DNA of 64,000 nucleotides from Nautilus pompilius (taxonomy: Eukaryota; Mollusca; Cephalopoda; Nautilida; Nautilidae): the NCBI GenBank assembly GCA_018389105.1, contig JACATO010001078.1, positions 1-64,000 of the forward strand, in the 5' to 3' direction. The notes under the pieces were generated by a model. That model searched no databases, was not told the origin of the DNA, and saw only the letters and a program-made list of their open reading frames with translations. How positions within the stretch are numbered: the first letter of the stretch is position 1; every line of letters starts with the position of its first letter. The translations under genes and the position numbers were made by a program. Shown piece after piece: positions 1 through 13,116 of the stretch.

Positions 1-539
1 TTTCATTTCAGATTTCCTGAACCTAAGTGAATGAATGTCCAATATTTTAGGTCTGATCAACATATACAATTTAAAGTTTCAAAGTAAAAGTAATGACTGA
101 ACATTACTGGCGACAAGAGAATGGAAAGCAATTTTGTATTTTACAGCATCATTTATACTTTATGGTTAGAACAAGACAAATGAGTTTTCTGTGTCTAAAA
201 GTCAGTCATACTAAAGACAGCCTTTTTATGATGCTAAGCACATTATTAATCCATTTATTTAGATTGTAACTACCTCTCCAGAGAAAAGGTAACATGGTCT
301 ATATAAGCTATCAAGTAAAAGGGTTATTAAAATATACACAGATTGCTCCAGGTGGAGTTTTAATCTGTGAAAGTTAAACATTTCTCAAATCTAGTCAATT
401 AAGTCAGCTTATTCATTTCCATAATTTTCTAATTAGCTAATACCCATACATCATGAGGCACAGAACTATGCATATTGTATATTTTATTTTAGCTTCAACT
501 TTGTGGGCAGTTTATTTTATAATAAAAAGAAAAGACTAT

Positions 540-1507
540 TAACTTACTGTTTATCTTTGCAAAAACATTCTTTCCAACTCCCAGCGGAAGAGTTTCCTCG
601 AGCAGAGTAAGAAGAATATTGACTGCAGAATGGAAATACCGTAAGAGGTAACACAGGGTCCATACAGCTTCATTGTACTCTCTGAGTAACCAATACATGA
701 GGTGTGAAATAGGTCTCTACGACGAAATAAACAGAGATGGGTACAGATGTGATGGCAAAGAAAACGTTTAGCAGCATGATTGCTCGAGTCATGCTGCTTA
801 GATACTGCGGTCGGATATTTAGTTTGTTTTTTTACACTTTGACGATTTGTCTCCTGAGTTAAAGTTTCTTCGGATATTAACCCAATTTTTCATTTGTGCT
901 ATGACGATAACGTTACAAATGAGCATTACGGTGAGAGGGATGAGAGATAAGACTAAAAAATCAATCCACACAAAAACATATTCATCGTTGAGCGAGGTGC
1001 AGTCTGTTGTATTATCTCACCAATGTGTAATCCATTTGTTTTAAGAAATGAACACTTACCCCAGCTAGAATGATGAACATGATGACCATCTGTATCTTTG
1101 TTCTTGACTTTGTACAAATCTGTCTAGCAGTCAGTGGCTTACAAACCATGTAGCATCTTTCTATGGTGACTGTCAAGTATCCAAGAGGAAAACTGCATGC
1201 TGAGATATAAAACAAAGGAAAGTTTACACCCAGCATCTGATATTGTGCATATATCATAGTCAAACATGTTCAGAGTCCAGTAGCAGCTTAGACCTGTGAT
1301 TAGAACCATGGTGTCAGTTACAACTAAGACTGAGAGGAACAGGTAGGGTGATGTTGATGTTATCTTTTTAATTTGGTGTAAAACTGCAAAGGTGATAGAA
1401 TTTCCAGTACAACTGCAGATTAAAAGCAAGGAACTGAAGACTGCCAGATGTGCTTCTGATAATCCTTTCAAATTTTCAGTCATCATTCCAGATTTTTTCA
1501 ATATCAC
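540..1507 (-). pseudogene. Rhodopsin-type GPCR, FMRFamide-receptor-like, frame-disrupted
   Basis: A seven-helix receptor can be followed along the minus strand by changing reading frame. It starts at the Met at 1507. TM1 contains GNS (about 1400-1440), TM2 follows (about 1300-1350), and a conserved Cys (AGCKL) opens TM3. An ERC triplet replaces DRY (TIERCYMV, near 1160), then comes TM4 (MVIMFIILAG). The second extracellular loop has a Cys (near 1000), TM5 is VFVWIDFLVLSLIPL (near 960), TM6 is ITSVPISVYFVVETYF (near 720), and TM7 has an NILLY version of NPxxY (near 610). Known family: class A peptide GPCRs greatly expanded in lophotrochozoans. About five frame changes interrupt it: after TM3, in loop 2 (two), between TM5 and TM6, and around TM7. 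A GTAAGT after ILAG could be a donor, but the reading continues in other frames, so I read a single decayed exon. Ligand unknown. Real pseudogene and assembly indels are both possible. Confidence 0.68.
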
Positions 1508-3563
1508 CTGTAAGTAAATCCTGAGTTAAGTTCAATATAGCAGTACATCTTACCTGCATGAACAGTTATCTACCAGCACAAAGGTTCTGATAATCATTTG
1601 AATGACTCACTATCATGACACGTGGACATGTCACCAGACAATCATTTATCAACAGATAAACTACATCCTCAATGAAATGACTTTTTTCTTGAAAAAAAAT
1701 CAAACTAAGGGTACTAGGATTTTTTTACATTTGGAATGTGAGTAAACATATTGTAGGACAGCTAAATGGTAATTCACCAGAATTTCTACAAGTTTAGGCT
1801 GATTGATTTTTAAAATTGCTGGCCTTTCATGAGTAGGAATACAAATACCTCCAGGGTTGGTGCCATCTATTTATTTACCATCCTTGATGATTCCATCTCA
1901 GAACTCGGGCAGCTGAAATGCCGATAGTTAGCAGAACCTAGTTTCGAGACCCACGAGTCCATGTCACATAATGCTCAGTTCAAAGAAAACACCTAAGAAT
2001 GGTAATACATCATATTATTGCACATCTGTATCTGTTGTTCAGCCTTCTCTAGCTAAGCCACTTGTAAATGGGAGATGTGCTTTTAAAATTCTTGCTTGCA
2101 CACATAATGAAGTTGATTGCACAGAGGAGGAATGTACTAAAGTAGTTTTTTGTTAACTTTTAAAGCATTTTATCTGAAAAATTCAGTTCACCTAAAATCA
2201 TTATCAGCAAATACTAGGTTGGGCCAGAAATCAATCCCCCAGTTTATTCTTGTGATAGAAAGAACACACCACACGACAGAATTTGTTTAGGTAACTCGTG
2301 ATACAAAAGAAATATGGTTGACATTTCCATCGATACAGAAAATCAAAGCAAGAAAACGTGTTTTTTAAACATTTTAAGTGCAGACTGTCAACTTTCTTAT
2401 TGGCTGTCATCACTGACAGAGAGAGATTAGCCTATAACTTCTTTCTTTTCCATTCGTCAACAACTCTAGTATAGAGAGATAAAATATTAAAGAACACACG
2501 CGAAATAATTTTAATAACATTTCTTTCCTAGTTTATTTTTGTAATAACTCAAGCAGCTCATTATGCAAGCAGAACAAAGAGGAAACACAAAAAAAAGCCT
2601 ACACCCTTTCACTTCGGACCGGTAACATTATAAACAATGGAGAGCTAGAATTTTTGATTGGTGGGCAAGGTAATTACAGATGTCAGCAGTACAGCGACCA
2701 CCCGCCGGTCCTCATCATTAAACTGCCCACCTTTAAAAGCAGAAAACCTTTCCTAACGAACATAATTTTCCATTGTTAACAAGATTTTGCACCAATTCAG
2801 AGAGAATGGATGTGCAGCAGTAGCGTTTCTGGCCGAGAACAGCCACAGATCTTATGAACGGTTCCTGTTAAATTCTGTTTTCAGAGGTCTTGCGCACGGC
2901 TTCAAGCAGCCACAGTTCAAATGCAGATGAAGACCACGACTGACCTGCACCACACCTCCCCCTATCATCAGTTAATCATGAAACCACAAATTACACCAAA
3001 TAGGCCAGCAATGTTACAATGCAGCATTAGGACCAACAGATACATCTTCTCCAGAACCATTAATTAACAGCTGTAGACTGACTGGACAATGTAAGATGAG
3101 AGAATGCTGTCTCCACATCCAAAGATTCGGGATGCCAGTTGTTTGCTGATGGCAGTGATCCAGATTCCTACCCTACACAGGCTGCAATCACCGTGTGAAT
3201 CACAATCAGAATCTGGCAAAGCAGAGGATCAGTCTGAGCATTTCCCCTCATCCTAGCAGTAACTAAACCAAACCAACAAGGTGAAAAGGGTGCTCTATCT
3301 TTTCTCGTGAATTACCAAAGGTTTGGCTCACCTGTAGGAACCACCAGGCTACATCATAGAGGAGACCCGCCAAGACACGTGTCAGACCGGGCAAAGCATA
3401 TCACAAATGGCTTTCATTAATGCAGGATAATAAATTGCATGCAAAAGACACAGCGGGCAGTTGTGACACTTAAAAGGAACTGTTGGGGGCCAGATCGTCT
3501 GCTGCAGTGACTGTGGCAGAAAGCCGCAGTGGTCAGACTTTCTTTGTTAGAGAGAAATTGATG

Positions 3564-3605
<42 letters not shown>

Positions 3606-6305
3606 GCAGCAGAAGACCAGCATCAATACAATGTAGACACTGGCTGGGGACCACGCTCTACGTAAGACAGGACGTATTGTGACTACTGCAAATCCACCTA
3701 TCTCAGGAGCCCATTTTACAGCAGCTACAATGGTTGGGTATGTAAATAATGGGGATCATCCAAATTATCAGTGTAAAGAACTGTTTTTGCATAAAATTGG
3801 GGTCCTAGAACATAAGACCGTGTTTTTTATGGTTTCATATTTCATAATCTTTTAGAAAAATGTCAAATTTTCTCCAGGTTCTATGAACCTCATTCTTTAA
3901 CTTGCATTGTAAAAGTAATGAAACAAATGTTCAGAAATACCTCTGAATGTATCGATTACCGTTCTTAATCTGTCCACAACTGTGCAGCATTGGTTTTTTG
4001 TTTCTTCTGCCATCTGCTACAAATAAACTTCTTATGATTTGCAGAGTCACGAAAATGTATTGAATGCTCTCTTTTGAGGAAGTAGGATTTCTGTAAGGTG
4101 TTTGCAATTCGCATTTTAAACTTCCCTGATTAAAACCTCAGATCTTTAATTAACCAAGTCATATCACATCCTAGTCCTGTGGTTTGCTTAAAACCTGACA
4201 AAAAGCATTTAACGCCACACGCCCAGACAGGAATCTCAAACATTTCCTCCTACTATGCGACAGTCTTCGGTGAAGCTTCAAACTCACCTTTAAACAAAAG
4301 TACTTTTATTAGTTTTCCAATTTTTGCAAACAAATATCAGTTTTTTTCCTACTGTTTTTGGTTCTCAAGACCTTAAAAAATTAAGTAAGTAAAATGCAAT
4401 ATGTACAGTTTGAAACCAAGCAGAAGTTTGTTTCAATAAAAAAATGAATAGGGGACAAGAGAGTGGTACCATAATTTAAGTAACATCAGATTAGACAACT
4501 GATGCAGAAAAAAAATTAGTTTGCTCTATTTTGATATACATAGACACAAACATTATATACCAGCACTAAAAAGAAATCTTGCAGAGTAATTAAAATGTAA
4601 TTTAATATTATCAACCACAAGATGGAACTGTCTCTCTCCTTGTCAAACAGGTTCAGTTAGTGTCTTCAGTCCATTGCACTAATTTTGAGTTCATTAGCTG
4701 CACCTCTATATCACCAATGGCATCCAAAAAAACAAAAACATTAGATTCCATATCTTCTCCTCCACCATTGCATACTCCAAAGAAGCGAATTCATTTAACA
4801 ATAAACAAGACATTTTACATCTGCATGCGATTGAGGTAACAACCAAGTTTGTTCGTGATCATGGCATCAGAACTACTACAATCCACGAGTTAATATCCCA
4901 GGAGGTACAGATAAAATGAACTTTTACAGGTAGTTAGTTTCTAACAATTAAACAAAATTCTGATGGAATGGTTCCAACAGCAGCACAGTGAGATCAAGCC
5001 ACTTCTGGACCACACAAATTCTCCATTAGGTGGTTTAACCAATCTAAAGACAGATGTGGTATTCGTAAGCTTGCCGTTTTAAGTAAAGGGTTCTGCTGAC
5101 TGCTGAGCAAACATTCAATGCAGATGTAACTGGACTACACTGGCGGTGCTTTCCACAAACAATACTAGAGCTGCTACATATGAAGCAGGCAACATTTAAG
5201 AAACCAAAGATCATGGTAGTGGTGCATGTGTGGGGGAATGATGCAGGATATAAATGTAGACCTTTATTTATCAGCAAGTGATCATTCTCACACTTTTAAG
5301 AATGTTTAAGCATTTGCCAGAGACATATAAGAATAGCAAAAATGCCAGGATGTCGTAAGAAAATTTTTCAAAAATGATTTGATCGTTTGTGCATGAAGTG
5401 AAAACCCACTTTCAGCAGATTGGTTTACCAGCAGTTAGCAAACCATCCTAGACCTGGGCACCTGGAAACCTCATCACAGGCCAGGAATGTTGGTTAATAA
5501 AGGAAGCATCTTGCTGTTTTCCTTCCGCCAATGTTACACATGGTGCATCTTATTGATAGTCGTGCCTCCTCAAGGATGCTGAGATTTTGCTGCTATGGGA
5601 GCATGTCTCCCCTAATGTTCACAACATTCACGAGCTAGATGTCCCTCTGATGTTCACTGACTTCTCGTTATAACTCAATACAGTTAGTTGAAAATCTGTG
5701 GAAAGTGGATCACAGAAAATCCATGCAGATCAGCGAGTGACTGACCAAGGGGAGTGGCTATCTTCCACTTTCCACACCACAGGAAGAGTTTTACTGGGTG
5801 TATTCATTTAGTGTACATGGCATGTTGGGTATTCGGAGACGAGTCACCGGTGTGAAATTTATGTAAAGTATCACAAAATACTCCTGTTTTTATTTTAGAA
5901 ACTGAAAGTTTCCTCAGATGAAAACTGCATTTCGTCCAGATGCTACACCTGCAGTTGTAGTCACCACAGCTGCAGACCTTTTTGTGGCGGACTGACCGAT
6001 AAATGACAAGAGAGATAAAAGTGTGCAATACATCACACGATATGATATCGGATGGTGGACCAAAGACAATAATAATTCATGGTGATGTTACAATGTCACA
6101 ACAGTCTTCATGGTGATGGCTGATCCTTGTGAATAATCTGAAACAGAGAGTAGTAATCGCTCTTCCAGCCCATTAATAGAGTGAAGTCATGCATCTGTAA
6201 TGTATTTTTGTTGTTGTGACCATATTTTTAAATTATGTTTTTGTTTTTAATGTAAATTTTACCATATTATAAGATAATTAAGAGGAATTTTTTAAAAATG
6301 TTTAC
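1508..6305. other. Intergenic, no gene recognised
   Basis: AT-rich DNA with only short chance ORFs. A weakly Tc1-like string (VENLWK) near 5690 is too short to call. The only clear feature is a CA microsatellite near 3.57 kb. Confidence 0.5.
3566..3601. repeat. (AC)n microsatellite
   Basis: Perfect AC dinucleotide run of about 18 units. It generates the poly-His/Thr and poly-Cys/Val reading frames that overlap it, which are not genes. Confidence 0.97.
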
Positions 6306-6742
6306 GAAATGGTCAGGGCCTATGATGTAAAGCATGTCTGTAAGTCAAAAGGGTACCAAGTGACCGAGCCACTGGTTGAGTAGGAAAGGTGTTCAGTGGG
6401 GATCTGTAGACAGCTTTAACTTCTTAAATCTAGGCAAACTGAACACAAGTCGGCGAGTAGCATTCTACAGAACGGTGAGCTGATGTTCTGAGCTAGAATA
6501 ACTTTCTGATGGTTGGACAGCGCAATACCTGAAATATTATGGGCAGATGGCTGTTATTTGGGTGCAAATGAGAACAAGATTGAAAAGTGGGCATTTACTA
6601 TAAATTATACATTTGGGTGAGCAGCAACGTGAAAGCTGACACTCGCTTGACTGAAACAGTCGGACCGCAGTTTGCTTCTCCATTCTGAGAGATCAGTGTA
6701 GAGACACAGCAGGTGAACATAGTGCACCCTGATTTACTTCGG

Positions 6743-6910
6743 CCTATGATCTCTGCGGGAGAGTGGCGGCGACACCAAATACAGCTATCCCATAAGTCCC
6801 TGTCAACAGACAGAAGCCACTCTGAATAGATGTCACATCCATCATCATCATCCCGCCGCTGGATCATTTCCCCGGGTCTCCGCCAGTATTCTTCCAGGGT
6901 TCACTGTCAC
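6743..6910 (-). pseudogene. Copy-1 counterpart of a candidate minus-strand exon
   Basis: Homologous to the candidate exon at 40876-41039. The string GTYGIAVFGVAAT is readable here in a different frame from the MIQRRDDDD start, so one indel separates them. The splice donor seen in copy 2 is absent because the alignment with copy 2 ends at the deletion near 6742. I do not recognise the product. It may be a remnant of an exon with a glycine-rich membrane helix. Confidence 0.3.
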
Positions 6911-7262
6911 CAAAAACATCAACATCCTCTGTTCTGGACAAACAAACAGCACAATGTTTCTGTGATTCTGTTAATAATTAAACAAATATTCAGGTCAAAC
7001 CTGACGGCCATCGATGTCTGACGCCCTGATTTTCCCTAATCACACTTTATTCAGCCAGACAATGGCCCTTCAGTATAAGATCCGGCCACCGGAAGGTCCA
7101 GGTGAAAACAGCCCCAGCCCCACATCATCTGGTCGTCAGACCCCTGTTTTCGTTCACTTTATTGTCATTTTATCATAACATTCAGACCCTCAATCGGCAT
7201 AAAACAGCGGAGCTCGGGGCGGGTAATCGATTCTGTTACATGTAATCGATACACCACTTGTC

Positions 7263-7286
7263 CTACAACAACAACAACAACAAATA
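7263..7286. repeat. (ACA)n / (AAT) short tandem repeat
   Basis: ACAACAACAACAACAACAAATAATAATGG in the upstream flank of the TRIM gene; a slippage-prone triplet run. Confidence 0.8.
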
Positions 7287-7643
7287 ATAATGGTGATGAT
7301 GATGCAGGGATATAACAGCTTCACAGGATGAACATAATCGTAATCCCAGATTATCCAGATCTTCCTCTTTCCCCCTAAGAATTTATTTTTTGTTAAAATT
7401 CATCTAAAATTTATTCAGACCACGTAAATCTCTCAGTAATTTTATTTGGTTAAAACAATATCAGTTATCTCCCTTACACACCCCGAAGTAGGGGAGATCA
7501 ATGAACAGTGAACAGATATCGATCCCCGACCGACTGTTTAGGAAAAGAAAATCTTCAGGGGAGGAAGGAAGATCCCGATGGATCATCTGTCCCCAGATTA
7601 TATCACCTGTACAGGAAAAACCGGGGAGAAGGGAAAGCGAAAG

Positions 7644-7699
7644 TGACGTCAGAGAAGAATTCAGCCAATCAGCAGTGGACACGAGTCCAGGATCACGTG
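7644..7699 (+). promoter_or_regulatory. Promoter elements: CRE, CCAAT box, E-box
   Basis: Three textbook sites lie within 140 bp upstream of the TRIM start codon: a palindromic CRE TGACGTCA at 7644-7651, CCAAT at 7665-7669 and an E-box CACGTG at 7694-7699. The spacing fits a core promoter or 5' UTR for the gene starting at 7782. The corresponding ~170 bp is missing from duplication copy 2, which goes almost directly from the 5' flank to the RING sequence. Confidence 0.55.
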
Positions 7700-7781
7700 A
7701 CCGCTGTCTGTCTGTCTGACTCACTGTCGCCTGATCGAGGAGGGAGGTGGACGATTTCCTTCTTCTCACCTGAGATAACCG

Positions 7782-9499
7782 ATGGACGGCTGCTGCCCTC
7801 TCTGCCTGGAGAAGTTCCAGGAACCTAAGACTCTGCCCTGTCTCCATTCCTTCTGCCGATCCTGTCTCCAGCGACACATCGACACCGAGCGGTCGGGGTC
7901 CACACGGCGGCCATTCCACTCCTCTCCTGTCCGTCTGCAGGCGGGAAACAAAACCGCACCAGCCGGGTGCCGCTGTTAGGGGCTGGGCCCTCGACTTCCC
8001 CTCGGACTTCAGGATCACCGCCACAATGGCCGGGGTCAGCACTGACCCTTGTTGTGAGGTCCATCAGGACCAGAAACTCCAGCTATCCTGTGACCCTGTC
8101 CGGCCCCTACAGGCAGCGGCCGAGTCCAGGCGGCGTGAGGGTGGCTCCCTGAGGACGGATCTTGTGAAGAGGATGGAGGAGGTCAGGACAGTGGTCAGGG
8201 ACCTACGAGCCTGTAAACAGGGGCTGACCGTCTCTGCTGACCAGGCAGTGGACCAGCTGAGGGCTGTGAAGGAGGAGCTGGAGGCCCTCATTCGTCAGCT
8301 CGATCAGAGGTCCCGGGATGAAGTGGACAGGGTCCACAGGGAGCAGCAGGGGAGACTGGACCACCTGATTGACCAGTGTGAGGAGGAGCTGGGCAGGTTG
8401 TCCGGCCGCCTGGAGAAGCTGGACCAGGTGATGAACAGTGTGGACGACGTGGAGGTCATTAACCTGATGGAGGAAGTGAGGAGGAGTCGGGCCCCAGACC
8501 AGCGGACCCCTTACCGGGACTCCCTGGTGCCCGTCCGCATCGACTTCCGTCCGAACGAGGGATTCACGAGTGCGGTGAGAAATCTTCAGCGGTCACGTGA
8601 GGGGGAACCGACCGTGACGGAGGGGAGGATGGATGAGCGACCGGGGTCATCTCCGGCATCAGCCCCTCAGGGTGACGGTCTAAGGGTCAGGCTGGCTGGA
8701 GAAATGTCCGCCATCAAGGATCGCGGAGATTCCTGTTGAAAGGGTCCGTGACGTCATCGTTCTCCCTGACGACTCTGTGGTTGTTTGTGGGGCTGACGGA
8801 GTGAGGAAGTTCTCGTCTGGAGGGAGTCAGGTAGGGTTCGTCCCCCTGGAAGGTTCATGTAGGATGTGTGTGTGGTCCGATAGAGAAGTCGTCGTTACTG
8901 TGAGGGGAGGGGAGGAGGAAGATTTGTGTTCGTGGATCACATGGAGATGAGGGTTAACAGGAGAGTGGAGACAGACAGGAAATACCGGGAGTCTGTGCCA
9001 GGGGCGGTACAGGGTTAATCTGTTCACTCCTCCCCACCTTCTTGGGTGATGGTGATGTTCTTCATGTAGTGTCCCCGGACGGTCGGCTGTTGTCCACTAT
9101 TGACCTTCGTCAGGAGGGGAGGGAGGATCCAGTGTTCTGATTATTTATGCCGCTCAGGTGATGAGGGAGACGTCCTGGTGTCTGATCGGGGTCGAAATCT
9201 CTGATTTGTTCTGATGTCCGCGCGGGAAGTAAAATTCTCCTACCGAGGTGAAGCGCGACACCCGTCTGGTCTCCCCCCGGGGTGTCACCGTGGACGGGGC
9301 CGGGACGATCGATCTACCTGGTGGACCGGGGGACCGACGGACGAGGAGCAGATTATACCGTCTGACCCCTGGAGGTCAACTGAGGGACACAGTGATGACA
9401 TCTGAGACTGGATCCTGGTCCTGTGTCGGTGTAAATGAGAACGGACGACTGGCCATCGGTGGTGAGGGCGGGGTGACAGTTTACCAGGTGTGGGACTGA
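7782..9499 (+). pseudogene. TRIM-like RING + coiled-coil + NHL-type propeller gene, frame-disrupted
   Basis: The Met at 7782 opens a C3HC4 RING (CPLC, then [13 protein letters not shown]). The final CPVC pair is recoverable only one base out of frame near 7930. From 8026 a long open stretch of 237 codons holds a shortened B-box (CCEVHQDQKLQLSCDP, with the distal Cys/His ligands missing) and a coiled coil (about 8155-8480, Glu/Arg/Leu-rich heptads). An acidic/basic linker follows. After 8740 a beta-propeller of NHL type appears in changing frames (VERVRDVIVLPDDSVVVCG; VSPRGVTVDGAGTI; LAIGGEGGVTVYQVWD), ending at the TGA after 9496. Known family: TRIM2/3/32/56/71-like E3 ubiquitin ligases, expanded in molluscs and often linked to immunity. 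At least four frame changes occur. GC is far above the surroundings, with a dedicated promoter upstream. Function as a ligase would need an intact frame. Confidence 0.75.
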
Positions 9500-12400
9500 C
9501 AGGTGAGAACTAATCAGCATCTCAGGTAAACAGTTTATCTACCTGTCCTTTTATCTCTTATTTAATGGGTGAATTTGAGGAATTTAATTTATATTCAGTT
9601 ACTTCAGCAATAATAATAATAATAGTGGAGGATGGACTTTCTCTCGTCTCCTCATCTCTGTTGATGTTTTCCTGAACTGTTAGAAATCGTCTGTTCTTCC
9701 TCCTTCCCCGTCCGTCTCCGGATTCCTTTAAAATTCGGACATCGGTAGGTCACCATGGAGACGGTCGTCACGACAAACGAGGGAGGATAATGAATTCCTT
9801 AAATTCCCCTTTATTTCCCTACCTCTGTACAAATGTCCGCTGATATTTATCGGCGAGGAAGGGAAGTCTGTCTACCTGTCGACAGGTGGACTAACGAGGA
9901 CGGTCTTCACTCCACATCATCTTCTGACCGGGACCAGGAGATTTGGTTTCTTCAAAAAGTGACAACGGATTTGGTATCGAAACGAACGGGAATCGATAGT
10001 TTACCGTCCATTAACCCTCTCCCACCGGAGGGGTTTGTCGGCCCCTAAAGGATTTATGTCTGATCCTATTCTGTTGGTGGTTTCTCACCTTCATTCTGAA
10101 GTTGGGCAGAATTTTCTACAAATCTCTTCCCGGTTTGAGATCCAGATCCAGCAGTGAACAGAGCAGATGGAATCACTCCAATCAGCCTGTAATCGATATC
10201 AGTGACGTCACTGATGATTGCTGCCCTTAGAAACGAGCTATTTAACCTGAAAGGTAAAAACAACAAATCCCTTAACGCCCCTCTGTGAACAGTTAGTCCC
10301 CTTCTCTGAAAATTACTTTCCCTTTGTCTAAACAAGTGACGTCGTCATGGATACCGAAGAACCTTCATATGACACAACAGCCCCGTTTCCTTTGTTTTTA
10401 TCCTAGAATGGAGATCAGCTGTTCAGTGCTTTCAGGTACAGCAACTATAACTGTCAGATATTCACCTTTAGAAGGTTGTACTGGGGAACCTAAAACTATT
10501 GTATTGTTTTCACTGACTTTTTCAGAATTAAGAAACCTGGATGTTTTCTATTTTTAGAGCCTTCTCCAGTCAACACAGGTAACCAGCAGTTTCTCCTGAT
10601 AACTGGCAGAGAGAGAGAGGGCAGACGACTTGTAACCTCGCCCGGCTGCTGTGATGTTATCCGCTCATCTTTAGTCAGGACCCTTGACCCCTATAATGTT
10701 TTCATGGAGACTTTCTTATGTATCAGCTGTAAACTCCAGAAAAAAATACCTGTCTACTTAGTCTACCTGGTTGGTGTCTGTAGATGTTTGAAGAAAACTG
10801 TAATAAAACAGGATGACTGATAATTACTCGGGCGTCAGAAACTTTTTACTAAGCTGAAGTCAGTTTTTAAACTGCTGCTGATGTTTTGATTCCTCCTCTG
10901 GTTCACACATTTTGTGTGACTGTTAATGGGCAAATAGTGATAGATATGGATTGAGTTTACAAATTCTTTGTGATGATTGGAATAAATAACAACTTGTCGG
11001 TGATAATGGAGACTTGAACCATTTCAAAACGTTTGATATACGTCATTACAATGGAGGGCTCGTATAAGTCAGAATGGCATCTCTATCCCCGTGTTCCCTG
11101 GACTAACAAAAGGGTCAAGGACACAACCTTCAGATGATAGGGACTTTGATGAAGCTCACAGTATTATTTGAAAGATCAATGATCTTTAAATCATAGTTTA
11201 ATGTCTTCTTTATTCTCCTTCAGACACAGCTTCTTGTCTCTGGTACAGAAATAAATGACAAGAAGAAATCTTTTACTGATCATCTTCCTGCCCATGTAAA
11301 TTGACATGAATGTCTTAAAATTCTGACTGTCAGCAGACCTCCACTGTGTAGTGGAATGTTTCTTATTCCTGTTATCACTGACCAGTCAAGAGAGGAATGT
11401 TCATTTTAATTCCCACCGGCTGTTCCTCAATTCATCCAGGCTGAAGCATTTTGTAGATGTTCAGTGCTGCTTTGAAGATCTAGTGAGATAATTTGCTAAA
11501 GGCTGGAATTGTTCAACAGATCCCTTAAAAAAAATATTGTCAACCACTTTTCGTCTGGCCCCAAACTCTCAGCTGAGATGGATACTGTTGATTTACGCAC
11601 CTTCTCGTCCATCTCAATACCTCGAGGTGTCTCACTGGACTTCATGACAGGTATTTGGATTTTGAAGGGTTGACGTCTAGTAGCAAACTGTTCAACAATC
11701 CAATAGCAGGGCTGGAACTTCTTAGACTGTAGACTGATCCTTTTATCTTCCTACAAATAAAACATAAAGCTGCTAAAACCTGTTCCCAAGGAATGTTTCC
11801 CAAACACGAAGCATTTTCCTAGGTGATATTGAACATATTTCCATGATCAGAGGACCTAATTTTGATAAAATGTATTTTATATCATGAATCTGGTCTGGAA
11901 TCCTGCCCCCTGACTGGAAACTACAATAACTGATGCAGACGTTGAAAATTTAATGTAAGAGAAATCTACAGAGCCAGATACATTTTTGGTTTGCTCTCGC
12001 ATCTTTTACTTTGCACCATTTTAATATGAATATTCCAGTTTATTTCTGGTGGACTTGGCTAATTTTTGCATCTGATATTAATATATAGTCAACAACAGAT
12101 GTCTACCATATTTAATGCATACATCGTCATCTCTATATTAGGGGGCCCATAACAGCCTTCAAATAAAAGGTATTAACCCAAAACTCTGCAATTTCTTGCA
12201 GTGTTACATGTTTTGCTGTGGTTTGCTTTGGTTCCATATTCTAAAGATGTTCTGGCAATACCTGCTTCTTTCTGATCATCAGACAATAATGTCTAATAAT
12301 ATTCGTATGGCCGGGATTGACAGAACACTTCATATTCGATAGTTCTTTTTTATAAATGGACCCTGGAAGTGCCTTATATCATACTCGTTCCTTGATATTA

Positions 12401-13080
12401 AAATGTTTGGTCAACTCTAGCTTATGACATTAAATTATGTTTAGATAGGCATCTTTCTTCATTGGTTCCAGATCTGGTTAGGTCTGCCTACCAAGATGGA
12501 CACTAACCACGGAGTACTCAGAGCTCTGCGGCTGAAAACCTAGTGTTTGTGACTCGGTCTGCCAGATGATTTGGAATTAAATACTCAGAAACTATGTCAC
12601 AGACTCATTACTGCCACTAAAATACACTGAGTGTGTATCTTACCTGTTAACTACTGACGATCCTGCAGGACATCACGCATGCACGTCATGATTCCCTGGA
12701 TCGATCACTCCCGGTTTAAGTCTCACTTCCTGGTCAGAACCTGGGACATGGAAATTCCACCCCCCCCTGTTCTGAAGGAGTCAGCATATGTCAAGAACGT
12801 CCATCTATTCTGGGAAGACAGAATAAACTAAACTGGTTCCCGTCTTCAAAATCACCCTCAGGCATCTTAAGAGCCCCTCTATTCATTTTAAAGAAACCCT
12901 TTCCTGTTCAACTATGCTGATGAGTGAGTACCTGGACTATTGTTTTCAGGATGGATATTTCATGTATCTGATACTAGGGAGAGAATAAATAATAATAATA
13001 ATAATAGAGGGAGGAGGAAGGCAGGGGATACATCAGTTTTTGTAACCAGGTGAAGCTGTGGTTTGTTGTTGTTGTTGTTG
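9500..13080. other. 3' flank of TRIM copy 1 and intergenic DNA
   Basis: Positions 9640-10090 remain collinear with copy 2. Beyond that no coding pattern, tRNA or terminal repeat is recognisable. GC falls back to background levels. Confidence 0.5.
12985..13006. repeat. (AAT)n microsatellite
   Basis: AATAATAATAATAATAAT run just upstream of the GDAP1-like first exon. Confidence 0.9.
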
Positions 13081-13083
13081 TTT
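13063..13083. repeat. (GTT)n microsatellite
   Basis: Six to seven GTT units, 34 bp upstream of the candidate GDAP1-like start codon. Confidence 0.9.
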
Positions 13084-13116
13084 GAGCGAGTTGGACTTCC
13101 GAACGAGGTTCTTTCA

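Larger units (their letters stand above)
6306..10090 (+). repeat. Segmental duplication, copy 1 (TRIM locus)
   Basis: This block is collinear with 40037-43925 in the same orientation. Shared anchors include ATGATGTAAAGCATGTCTGT (6321/40052 region), the stretch starting CTTTAACTTCTTAAATCTAG, the 5' flank with GTTATCTCCCTTACACA (7464/42110), the RING start, the propeller end (GTGACAGTTTAC), and the tail near 10060/43890. Copy 1 lacks about 400 bp after 6742 that copy 2 has. It keeps the TRIM coding region and promoter that copy 2 has largely lost. Divergence is high (many substitutions and indels), so the duplication is old. Confidence 0.85.

Noticed and set aside
1900-1960. GTTTCGAGACCC resembling a pol III B-box
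   Set aside because: No convincing A-box, tail or target duplication.
2218-2420. AGGTTGGGCCAGAAATC resembling a mariner terminus
   Set aside because: No inverted partner found nearby and no transposase fragment.
3417-3665. Overlapping ORFs with poly-Cys/Val and poly-His/Thr
   Set aside because: Direct translations of the AC microsatellite.
5400-5760. Possible Tc1/mariner C-terminus (VENLWK followed by DHRKSMQIS)
   Set aside because: Too short, no neighbouring catalytic motif or terminal repeat.
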